Position numbers and translations under genes: made by a program. A stretch of DNA of 64,000 nt, from positions 19,273-83,272 of the forward strand of contig JBKEBQ010000007.1 in assembly GCA_047973225.1 (NCBI GenBank), read 5' to 3'. The notes below the pieces were generated by a model, which was given only the letters and a program-made list of their open reading frames with translations, ran no database searches and had not been told where the DNA came from. Shown piece by piece: positions 27,474 to 34,689 of this stretch. Position 1 is the first letter of the stretch. Each line of letters begins with the position of its first letter. Origin of the DNA: JBKEBQ01 sp047973225 (GTDB lineage Bacteria > Bacillota_I > Bacilli_A > Erysipelotrichales > Erysipelotrichaceae).

Positions 27474-28079
27474 GAAAAGCATCTATTTTTTTATCAAAAA
27501 TGTAGCCAAGTCCTTTGCCCTAATCATAACTTAAAATAAACAAAGAATAAATACGTATATAATAGATAGGATGAAAATAGTAGAAAAATAAGGATACAAG
27601 GGAAAATTCAAATATCCTTGTAACGTCATATTATCGTATAAAAGTTACACCTCATGTACTTTTAGTGGGGAATAAAACTCCATACGAATTTATTTGTTAT
27701 AAAGTAGATGATCGTGAGTTTGCCTAATTTATGCACTTGTTTTATGTGAAATTGATATACTGTATTCATAGCTAAATGAAAAAAGAGAAAATGCAAGTGA
27801 CAAAACCAACCGAGATCCTAAAGCCGTTCTCAACGGAATCTATTATATTATAAATATGTATACACCAAAATTAGTTGCGGATACGCTCAAATGCATATAA
27901 AAATTGCTTAATTTATTTGTATAGAGGAGTAAAAATCCTCTATATGGTCTATATACCACGGATTTTATCGATAGGTATGCTTGTGGAAACATTTTGTTTA
28001 CTTTGGTTTTGAGGAAGTGAACTTTTTGCATTTCCATAAAAAAAAGTATAAACTATAGCTAACAGAATGGAGTGGTTGG
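27474..28079. other. Intergenic, mostly non-coding
   Basis: AT-rich. One stretch near 27623-27726 reads VTSYYRIKVTPHVLLVGNKT and on to a stop without a start codon, possibly a remnant. I see no terminator or RNA structure. AGAATGGAGTGG near 28066-28077 provides the ribosome site of the following ald gene. Confidence 0.35.
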
Positions 28080-29201
28080 ATGAAAATAGGTTGTGTAAAA
28101 GAAATAAAAAAACATGAATATCGTGTTGGTTGTACACCGGCAAGTGTGGCTGCATATGTGAATGATGGGCATCAATTTTACCTTGAAAAAGGTGCTGGTG
28201 AAGGCAGTGGTTTTGAAGATTTTGAGTATGAAAATGCCGGCGCAGTTATAGTTGATAAAGCAGTGGATGTGTGGAATCAAGTGGATATGTTGATTAAGGT
28301 AAAGGAACCTTTGCAAAGCGAATATCAATACTTTCGTGAAGGATTGATATTGTATACGTATTTGCATTTAGCAGCAAATAAAGAATTGTGTGATGCTTTG
28401 CTTGAAAAAAAGGTGACGGGAGTTGCTTATGAAACTTTGAGTGATAAAGGTGGGCTTCCACTACTAAAACCAATGAGTGAAGTTGCTGGGCGTTTGGCAG
28501 TGCAAGAAGGTGCGAAATATTTAGAAAAGCCATTTGGTGGTAGTGGTATTTTACTGGGTGGTGTTCCAGGCGTAAATCGTGGGAAAATCGTGATTATTGG
28601 TGGTGGTATTGTTGGTATCAATGCTGCTAAAGCAGCATTGGGAATTGGTGCAAGTGTTAGTATTTTGGATAAAGATTTACAACGCTTAGAAGAGTTATAT
28701 TTTACCTTTAATGGACAAATCCAAACGTTGTATAGTACAGATTATGAAATTAAACGACAAATTCAGGATGCTGATTTGGTGATTGGTGCAGTGCTCATAC
28801 CTGGTGGGAAAACACCGAAATTATTTAAAAAAGAATATTTGAAATTAATGAAAAATGGTTCGGTTATTGTTGATGTTGCAGTTGATCAAGGTGGATGTAT
28901 GGAAACAACACATACTACATACCATGACGATCCAACCTTTGTAGTGGATGGTGTAGTTCATTATTGCGTAGGGAATATGCCGGGATCTGTTCCAAGAACT
29001 TCGACAACAGCACTTACCAATGCTACATTAGCATATGGTCTGCGCATTGCGAATAAAGGCATTGAGGAGGCAATAAAAGATACAATCATTGCTTCTTCAA
29101 TCAATACCTATAAGGGACATATTAGTTTTCAAGCCGTAGCGGAGGCGCTAGGAGAAACGTATGTTGCTTTGTGTGATTTGCAAGTGAAAAAGATAAAATA
29201 A
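28080..29201 (+). CDS. ald: Alanine dehydrogenase
   Basis: 373 residues, full length. It begins MKIGCVKEIKKHEYRVGCTP, with the lysine of the active site in KVKEP and the Rossmann motif VIIGGGIVGINAAKAALGIG. The C-terminal NMPGSVPRTSTTALTNAT is a family signature. It interconverts alanine and pyruvate with NAD, useful for nitrogen balance and fermentation. It is monocistronic and its expression signals are not obvious. Confidence 0.95.
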   Translation: MKIGCVKEIKKHEYRVGCTPASVAAYVNDGHQFYLEKGAGEGSGFEDFEYENAGAVIVDKAVDVWNQVDMLIKVKEPLQSEYQYFREGLILYTYLHLAANKELCDALLEKKVTGVAYETLSDKGGLPLLKPMSEVAGRLAVQEGAKYLEKPFGGSGILLGGVPGVNRGKIVIIGGGIVGINAAKAALGIGASVSILDKDLQRLEELYFTFNGQIQTLYSTDYEIKRQIQDADLVIGAVLIPGGKTPKLFKKEYLKLMKNGSVIVDVAVDQGGCMETTHTTYHDDPTFVVDGVVHYCVGNMPGSVPRTSTTALTNATLAYGLRIANKGIEEAIKDTIIASSINTYKGHISFQAVAEALGETYVALCDLQVKKIK

Positions 29202-29391
29202 GTATAGAAAATATCATTTATCATGAGGATTAAGTCATATTTTTGTATTGGTAAAGAAAGAAAAAGCGAAGCGTTTGATAAAATATTTACAAAAAACATT
29301 TAAATTTGTGATATTTATAGTAAACGTCTTTCTTTTTGCATTAAAATGGAGTAGAATGTACATGAAATAAATATATAGGAGGAATTATATT

Positions 29392-30258
29392 ATGGCATTA
29401 GTATCAGCAAAAGACATGCTCGAAAAAGCGCATGCTGGGCATTACGCAGTAGGGCAATTTAACATCAATAACTTAGAGTGGACAAAAGAAATTTTATTGG
29501 CAGCACAAGAAGCGAACTCACCCGTTATTTTGGGAGTGTCAGAAGGCGCTGGAAAATACATGACAGGCTATAAAACGGTAACAGCAATGGTTAGTGCAAT
29601 GGTTGATTCACTAGGCATCAGCGTACCTGTTGCATTACACTTAGATCATGGTAGTTATGAAGGCGCAAAAGCTTGTTTAAAAGCTGGGTTTTCATCAATT
29701 ATGTTTGATGGATCGCATTATCCATTTGCCGAAAACTTAGAAAAATCTAAAGAAATTATTGCTTTGTGTCATGCAAAGGGTGTATCTGTTGAGTGTGAAG
29801 TTGGCGCAATCGGTGGAGAAGAAGATGGTGTGATTGGAAATGGTGAAGTTGCAGATCCTCAAGAATGTAAAACGATTGCTGAACTAGGTGTTGATATGTT
29901 GGCAGCTGGTATTGGTAATATCCATGGGAAGTATCCAGAAAATTGGACTGGTTTAAATTTTGAAGTTTTAGGAAACATTCAAGATGTTACGAATGGAAAA
30001 CCATTGGTACTACATGGAGGAACAGGAATTCCAGCTGATCAAGTAGCAAAAGCAATCGATTTGGGTGTTTCAAAAATTAATGTAAATACAGATTGTCAAT
30101 TGGTATTTGCTGCTGCTACAAGAAAATATATAGAAGCAGGTAAAGATTTGGAAGGGAAAGGATTTGACCCTCGTAAATTGCTTGCTCCAGGGGCTGCTGC
30201 AATTCGCGAACTTGTGGTTTCAAAAATGAAAGAATTTGGTTCAGCAAATAAAGCATAA
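29392..30258 (+). CDS. fba: Class II fructose-bisphosphate aldolase
   Basis: 288 residues. Zinc-ligand motif VALHLDHGSYEGAKACL, with the later VECEVGAIGGEEDG and the phosphate-binding VLHGGTGIP plus INVNTDCQLVF. It cleaves fructose 1,6-bisphosphate in glycolysis. It has TAGGAGG before the start and a strong terminator after the stop. A tagatose-bisphosphate aldolase (GatY-like) is the alternative, but no tagatose genes are nearby. Confidence 0.93.
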   Translation: MALVSAKDMLEKAHAGHYAVGQFNINNLEWTKEILLAAQEANSPVILGVSEGAGKYMTGYKTVTAMVSAMVDSLGISVPVALHLDHGSYEGAKACLKAGFSSIMFDGSHYPFAENLEKSKEIIALCHAKGVSVECEVGAIGGEEDGVIGNGEVADPQECKTIAELGVDMLAAGIGNIHGKYPENWTGLNFEVLGNIQDVTNGKPLVLHGGTGIPADQVAKAIDLGVSKINVNTDCQLVFAAATRKYIEAGKDLEGKGFDPRKLLAPGAAAIRELVVSKMKEFGSANKA

Positions 30259-30263
30259 TTTTT

Positions 30264-30288
30264 AAGGGGTAATAAGTACCCCTTTTTT
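30264..30288 (+). terminator. Terminator of fba
   Basis: AAGGGGTA and TACCCCTT form an 8-bp stem with a five-base loop and are followed by TTTTTT. Confidence 0.9.
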
Positions 30289-30377
30289 ATACGAAAATAT
30301 AGAAATAAACAAAAACCTAATGAATATTTACTTATAATTTGGTAGTATATAGATAGATAATGTAAAAGGTGAAAACA

Positions 30378-31046
30378 ATGAATAGAAAAGAAAAGTGGAT
30401 CTTAAAGTGTGAAGCCTTGCAATCACAAGGCGTTGAAATTTTTGATAAATATACAACCTACATTGATGATGATGTAAAAATTGGCAAAGATAGTATTATA
30501 TATCCTAATGTTATGATACGCAAAGGCAGTAAGATTGGCAAAAAATGTGTAATACTTTCTAATTCTGTAATTGAAGCGTCTATTATTGGTGATGATGTTC
30601 ACATTGATTCCAGTAAAATTGATGAGAGCGAAGTGGGTGACGGTTCTATTGTGGGACCGATGTCACACTTACGCAATCATACCAAGATTGTTGGAGCTGC
30701 TAGAATTGGTAATTTTGTGGAAATGAAAAATACAGTCTTTGGTAAAGGTAGTAAATGTGCACATTTAACGTATCTAGGGGATAGTGACATTGGTGAAAAT
30801 GTAAACGTTGGTTGTGGTGTTGTTACCGTCAATTATGATGGCAAAAACAAATTTAGAACTTGCATAAAAGATGGCGCTTTTATTGGTAGTAATGTAAATT
30901 TGATTGCCCCAGTTATGGTTGGCGAGAATACCGTATTAGCAGCTGGAAGTACGGTTGATCATGATGTTGAAGATGGTGCTATGGCAATTGCTAGAGTGCG
31001 CCAAGAAAATAAAACTGGAGCAGGTTTAAAGTACAAAAATAAATAA
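30378..31046 (+). CDS. GlmU-like left-handed beta-helix acetyltransferase lacking the uridylyltransferase domain
   Basis: 222 residues consisting of hexapeptide repeats (IGKDSIIYPNVMIRKGSKIG and onward). It keeps the GlmU acetyltransferase signatures: the catalytic His in AHLTYLGDSDIG, NYDGKNKFRT for CoA and sugar binding, and GAFIGSNVNLIAPV. The whole N-terminal pyrophosphorylase domain (about 230 residues) is absent. It lies 15 bases upstream of prs, the same order as glmU-prs in many Firmicutes. The likely activity is acetylation of glucosamine-1-phosphate; uridylylation would need another protein. Start 30378 fits AAAAGGTGA. Confidence 0.8.
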   Translation: MNRKEKWILKCEALQSQGVEIFDKYTTYIDDDVKIGKDSIIYPNVMIRKGSKIGKKCVILSNSVIEASIIGDDVHIDSSKIDESEVGDGSIVGPMSHLRNHTKIVGAARIGNFVEMKNTVFGKGSKCAHLTYLGDSDIGENVNVGCGVVTVNYDGKNKFRTCIKDGAFIGSNVNLIAPVMVGENTVLAAGSTVDHDVEDGAMAIARVRQENKTGAGLKYKNK

Positions 31047-31061
31047 GGAGAGAGTGACAAA

Positions 31062-32033
31062 ATGGATAAGAACAAGGCGGTAGTATTTGCGTTAACATCA
31101 AGTATTGATTTGGCAAAAGAAATGTGTGAGCATTCAGGATTGGAGCTTGGCAAATGTGAAGTCACTCATTTTGCTGATGGCGAAATTCTCGTTCAACTGG
31201 ATGAAACGGTGCGTGGCAAAGATGTCTTTATTGTACAGTCAACATGCTGTCCCGTATCGAGTACCCTAATGGAAATTCTGATTTGTATTGATGCTTGTAA
31301 AAGGGCAAGTGCGAAAAGTATTACGGTTGTAATGCCATACTATGGATATGCTCGTCAAGATCGAAAAGCCAGACCACGTCAACCCATTACCGCAAAATTG
31401 GTAGCTGATTTATTGGAAGCGGCAGGTGCAACAAGAGCTGTAACAATGGAATTACACGCAAGCCAAATTCAAGGTTTCTTTGATATTCCTGCGGATGATA
31501 TTAGTGCTATGTGTATTATTGGTAATTATTTTACAGAACGGGGGTTTGTGAATGATGATGTCGTTGTTGTTTCGCCAGACCATGGTGGAACTTCCCGTGC
31601 TCGAAGACTTGCAAAAATGTTAAATTGTCCTTTGGCAATCATTGATAAAAGACGTCCCAAACCAAATGTGGCAGAAGCGATGAATTTGGTTGGTGATGTT
31701 AGTGGTAAGCGTGCGATTGTTATTGATGATATTGTAGATACTGCTGGTACACTTATGGCGGGGATTGATATGCTGTATGCACAAGGAGCGACAGAAGTTT
31801 ATACAGCTTGTGTTCACGGAGTGCTATCAGGGCCGGCGATTGAACGCATTAAAAACTCACGGATTGTTGAATTTGTTTGTACAAACACCATTGATCAAAC
31901 TCAAAAAGCAGGAAACCTTGATAAAATGACGGTCCTTAGTGTGGGTAAGGTATTGGCTTCGACAATTGAGCGAATTGAAGACGGCGAATCAGTTTCAGAT
32001 ATGTTAAAATCATTTAATTATTCCAATTCATAA
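31062..32033 (+). CDS. prs: Ribose-phosphate pyrophosphokinase
   Basis: 323 residues, standard length. It shows the ATP and PRPP signatures VSPDHGGTSRARRLAKML and VIDDIVDTAGTLMAGI, plus MPYYGYARQDRKA. It makes PRPP, the direct substrate of PurF, linking this locus to the purine genes. AAGGAG precedes it, and it is followed by a terminator. Confidence 0.97.
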   Translation: MDKNKAVVFALTSSIDLAKEMCEHSGLELGKCEVTHFADGEILVQLDETVRGKDVFIVQSTCCPVSSTLMEILICIDACKRASAKSITVVMPYYGYARQDRKARPRQPITAKLVADLLEAAGATRAVTMELHASQIQGFFDIPADDISAMCIIGNYFTERGFVNDDVVVVSPDHGGTSRARRLAKMLNCPLAIIDKRRPKPNVAEAMNLVGDVSGKRAIVIDDIVDTAGTLMAGIDMLYAQGATEVYTACVHGVLSGPAIERIKNSRIVEFVCTNTIDQTQKAGNLDKMTVLSVGKVLASTIERIEDGESVSDMLKSFNYSNS

Positions 32034-32040
32034 AGGAAAC

Positions 32041-32075
32041 AAAAAACATGTGATCGATGCATGTTTTTTTGTTTT
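32041..32075 (+). terminator. Terminator of prs
   Basis: AAAACATG and CATGTTTT pair around a nine-base loop and run into seven T. Confidence 0.85.
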
Positions 32076-32122
32076 TATCTTTTTTAATTGGTGGTATAAT
32101 GACAAGTACATGAGGTACACAT

Positions 32123-32749
32123 ATGAAACAGGATATCGTGATTACAATTTCTAGGGAGTTTGGAAGTGGCGGAAGAAAGTTAGGAAAACATTTGGCGCAG
32201 CGTTTAGAAATTCCTTTTTATGATAAAAAGGCATTGACAAGTTTCATTGAAAAGGATGGCATTAATAAATTATCAGTGAAGAATATAAAAGATCATATCA
32301 ATGGAGCGCAATATTATTTAGATATTCCTTTGAAGAATTATGTTGGACAAGGGGGCAGAATAGGTTTTATTGCCTTACAAGAGCGTATATATCGCAGACA
32401 AAAAGAAATGATTAAGTCGCTATCGAAAGAATCATGTGTGATTGTGGGGAGATGTTCACAAGCAATATTAGAGGATCATCCAAAGGTGATACGAATTTTT
32501 GTGAGAGCGGATAAAGCGGATAAGGTACAAACAATTAGACGTTTATATAATTTAGATGAAAAAGCAGCCCTAACAAAAATGAAAGACGTAAATGAAAAAC
32601 GCGCAAACTATTTTGAATATTTTACAAACCAACAGTGGAAGAGCATGAATCACTATGATTTGGTGGTTAATACAAGTAAGCTTTCTGAGGATGAAATTAT
32701 TATGATGATGATTGAATTGTTAGGACAGCGAGAAAAAACAAGCAGATAA
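32123..32749 (+). CDS. Cytidylate-kinase-like family protein
   Basis: 208 residues with the P-loop-like N-terminus VITISREFGSGGRKLGKHLA, then the central CVIVGRCSQAIL and the lid region with FVRADKADKVQTI. This is the AAA_26/cytidylate-kinase-like group found widely in clostridia and bacilli, distinct from essential Cmk. A nucleotide or other small-molecule kinase role is inferred. A GAGG site precedes it. A terminator at 32753-32791 follows. Confidence 0.75.
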   Translation: MKQDIVITISREFGSGGRKLGKHLAQRLEIPFYDKKALTSFIEKDGINKLSVKNIKDHINGAQYYLDIPLKNYVGQGGRIGFIALQERIYRRQKEMIKSLSKESCVIVGRCSQAILEDHPKVIRIFVRADKADKVQTIRRLYNLDEKAALTKMKDVNEKRANYFEYFTNQQWKSMNHYDLVVNTSKLSEDEIIMMMIELLGQREKTSR

Positions 32750-32752
32750 ATT

Positions 32753-32791
32753 GAAAACAAAAAAAGCAGTCTTGATTTGTTTTCTTTTTTT
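32753..32791 (+). terminator. Terminator between convergent genes
   Basis: GAAAACAAA pairs with TTTGTTTTC and is followed by a long T run. It could also end the converging ribU transcript. Confidence 0.75.
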
Positions 32792-32815
32792 CATTTGTTT
32801 TTTTGTATGATTTCG

Positions 32816-33403
32816 TTATTTCTTTAAGATGTGTGTGATTTTTTTGTATATAAATAAGACAGTAATACTAGTAACAATCCCTTTTAACAAGTTAAAGGGA
32901 ACTACGGCTAATAAAATAAAACCAAATAAATTTTCAATGTTTGGATTAATAGCACTACCTATCGCAATGAGCGTCTCCATTGGCATATGAAAGGCATTTG
33001 CATAAATAGGTAACAGTATAAAATAATTCAACACCGAAGCAGTGATGCATAGAGAAAAGATACCTATACCCATTCCAATAATGGCATTCAGTTTTGTTTT
33101 TTTACGATGGTATAAAAACGTAGCAGGAATGATAAAACTACAACCCATTAGAAAGTTTGCCAACTCTCCAATCCCCATTGTTTGTGTACCGTTTAGTAGA
33201 AAAGACAATAGTACTTTTCCAGCTTCAATAAAAATGGCGGGTAAAATACCAAAAGCAAAGCCACTAATTAAGATAATGACTTCGCTGAAATCGAGTTTGT
33301 AGAAAGGTGGGAAAAATGGTAATGGGAAATCAAGAACCATAACCACAGCAGCAACAGCAGCAAAGATTGCAATCTGTGTAATTAATTTTATTTTTGAATG
33401 CAT
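32816..33403 (-). CDS. ribU: Riboflavin transporter, ECF S-component
   Basis: 195 residues with six hydrophobic segments. The N-terminal region IAIFAAVAAVVMVLDFPLPFF and the conserved KLDFSEVIILISGFAFG are typical of RibU. It binds riboflavin and works with the shared EcfA/EcfT module, not encoded here. AAGGAG precedes the start. An FMN riboswitch and terminator lie directly upstream, confirming the flavin role. Confidence 0.92.
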   Translation of the reverse strand: MHSKIKLITQIAIFAAVAAVVMVLDFPLPFFPPFYKLDFSEVIILISGFAFGILPAIFIEAGKVLLSFLLNGTQTMGIGELANFLMGCSFIIPATFLYHRKKTKLNAIIGMGIGIFSLCITASVLNYFILLPIYANAFHMPMETLIAIGSAINPNIENLFGFILLAVVPFNLLKGIVTSITVLFIYKKITHILKK

Positions 33404-33423
33404 GTGTATCTCCTTTTTAATGA

Positions 33424-33450
33424 ATAAAAAAACCTGTCATAAAACAGGGC
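33424..33450 (-). terminator. Expression-platform terminator of the FMN riboswitch
   Basis: On the minus strand CCTGT and ACAGG form a short stem followed by TTTTTTT, between the aptamer and the ribU start. Confidence 0.75.
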
Positions 33451-33471
33451 TAGTTTCATATGAAAAGAATT

Positions 33472-33588
33472 GTTCTTCTTTCATCCAGACTGTACTGTCG
33501 CTACTGGAATTGCACCAGTTCATGCTATCGAGAAGATAACGCGTGGAGTTTTACCACCGGTCGGGAATTGCACCCTGCCCTGAAGATT
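33472..33588 (-). promoter_or_regulatory. FMN riboswitch (RFN element)
   Basis: On the minus strand it shows all the conserved blocks: TCTTCAGGGCAGGGTG, AATTCCCGACCGG, GGTAAAACTCCACG, TGGTGCAATTCCAG, GCGACAGTACAGTCTGGATG and the closing GAAGAACA. FMN binding is expected to favour the downstream terminator and switch ribU off. Confidence 0.97.
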
Positions 33589-33599
33589 GTGCAATCATT

Positions 33600-33956
33600 A
33601 TAACATCTTTTTTTATATAATTCCATTTTTTTGCAAACTTAAAGCAGTATGTTTTCTCTAAATGTAAGCGGCTAGTGTCAAGTATTAGTGGGTGAAAGTA
33701 TTGACATGTTCACAAGTTAAATGCATTCAGTGTGGAAAATTGCACTGGATTTTAATGTATAAGTTCCTTAATTGCTTCATCTTTTTTAATTCATGCATTG
33801 TTATCTCTACCTTTCTCATAATTACCGCTTCTTTCATAGATAGTAATCATACAACTGAGGAAGACATTATCATAGGAACCACAAATGCGTAAACTCCCAA
33901 TAAAAACACATTGAAAAAAAAGACAATATAAGGTATTATAAATGTGTATAAAAAAG
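33600..33956. other. Intergenic between divergent riboswitches, with an element remnant
   Basis: No convincing gene. A 66-residue frame from a TTG at 33692 is hydrophobic in its middle (FFNSCIVISTFLIITASFI), but start and ribosome site are poor. On the minus strand, 33850-33900 encodes YAFVVPMIMSSS, sharing a 25-base stretch with 62362-62386 near an IS remnant. The region probably holds old mobile-element debris plus the promoter of the purE transcript. Confidence 0.35.
33861..33885. repeat. 25-base repeat, copy 1
   Basis: AAGACATTATCATAGGAACCACAAA-type sequence, matching 62362-62386 at 24 of 25 positions. The other copy borders an IS3-family remnant, so both are probably fragments of one element. 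Confidence 0.6.
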
Positions 33957-34056
33957 TACTTGTATAATGGTCGAGATTGGTCGACAAGTTTCTACCCAAC
34001 ACCAACATGGTTGGACTACAAGGAAGTAGCCTCACATTCATAATGGGTGCTTTTTT
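33957..34056 (+). promoter_or_regulatory. Second purine (guanine-type) riboswitch, upstream of purE
   Basis: Aptamer 33957-34025. P1 pairs CTTGT with ACAAG, followed by J1/2 ATAAT. P2 GTCG/CGAC carries an L2 loop containing TTGG, the core is GTTTCTAC, and P3 CCAAC/GTTGG carries an L3 loop with CCAA that can kiss L2. The J3/1 is ACT, so the specificity base is C (guanine type). L3 is not the usual CCGTAAA, so this is a divergent member. A terminator follows at 34028-34056 (AGC, mismatch, TC, bulge, CATT with AATGGGTGCT, then TTTTTT). Confidence 0.8.
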
Positions 34057-34082
34057 ATTTTCAAGTTTGATGGAGGTAAATT

Positions 34083-34157
34083 ATGTACAATGTAGTATGT
34101 GAAGACTCTATATCAAAAATAAAGGAATCTTTTTTTAGCGCACTTACATATATGTAA
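34083..34157 (+). CDS. 24-codon leader peptide in the purE leader
   Basis: ATG at 34083 sits six bases after a strong GGAGG (34072-34076). It encodes MYNVVCEDSISKIKESFFSA followed by LTYM and a TAA at 34155-34157. The stop codon lies in the 3' arm of the following terminator hairpin, so a translating or terminating ribosome would block that hairpin. It has the layout of a transcription-attenuation leader placed after a riboswitch. The sequence is not rich in any one amino acid. Confidence 0.5.
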   Translation: MYNVVCEDSISKIKESFFSALTYM

Positions 34158-34167
34158 ATGCGTTTTT
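34139..34167 (+). terminator. Second terminator in the purE leader
   Basis: CGCA-TTACATA pairs with TATGTAA-TGCG (one C/A mismatch), followed by TTTTT. It overlaps the 3' end of the leader ORF and precedes purE by 22 bases. Confidence 0.75.
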
Positions 34168-34189
34168 CATTGTAAGGAGGATGAAGGTT

Positions 34190-34684
34190 ATGATTCAGGT
34201 AAGCGTAGTAATGGGCAGTAAAAGTGATTTGGAAGTAATGGAAGAATGTTTGAAGCAGTTACAGTATTTTAATATAGCGTATGAAGTGAGAATTTTATCA
34301 GCGCATCGCACACCGGTAGAGACGCATGCGTATGCAAATACTTTACGTGAGCGAGGGGTGAAAGTTGTGGTTGCTGCAGCAGGAGGTGCTGCGCATTTGG
34401 CAGGCGTTATAGCAGGTACCACAACCATTCCAGTTATTGGGGTTCCAATTGAATCAAAAGCTTTAAAAGGCATGGATTCGCTGCTTTCGATTGTGCAAAT
34501 GCCAAAAGGAATTCCGGTTGCAACGGTTGCCATTGGTAAAGCCGGAGCAGGGAATGCAGCCATCTTAGCAGCGGAAATGTTGGGTATTGCTGATCCAGAT
34601 GTTGCAAAGCGTTTGGCGATGTTTAAAAAGGAGATGGCAGAAAAAGTGTTGAAAGATAGCTTTGTGGAAAGCTATGAAGGATAA
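34190..34684 (+). CDS. purE: N5-carboxyaminoimidazole ribonucleotide mutase, class I
   Basis: 164 residues, beginning MIQVSVVMGSKSDLEVME. It carries the class I signatures SAHRTP, AAGGAAHLAGVIAG and SLLSIVQMPKGIPVATVAIG. It converts N5-CAIR to CAIR. Start 34190 is chosen over 34181 because the GGAGG ends at 34180, immediately before the earlier ATG. No purK is adjacent, so the partner carboxylase must lie outside this window or be dispensable at high CO2. First gene of the purELCFMNH operon. Confidence 0.95.
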   Translation: MIQVSVVMGSKSDLEVMEECLKQLQYFNIAYEVRILSAHRTPVETHAYANTLRERGVKVVVAAAGGAAHLAGVIAGTTTIPVIGVPIESKALKGMDSLLSIVQMPKGIPVATVAIGKAGAGNAAILAAEMLGIADPDVAKRLAMFKKEMAEKVLKDSFVESYEG

Positions 34685-34689
34685 AATAT

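Noticed and set aside
33692..33892. 66-residue frame between riboflavin and purine genes
   Set aside because: TTG start without a ribosome site; overlaps element debris on the other strand.
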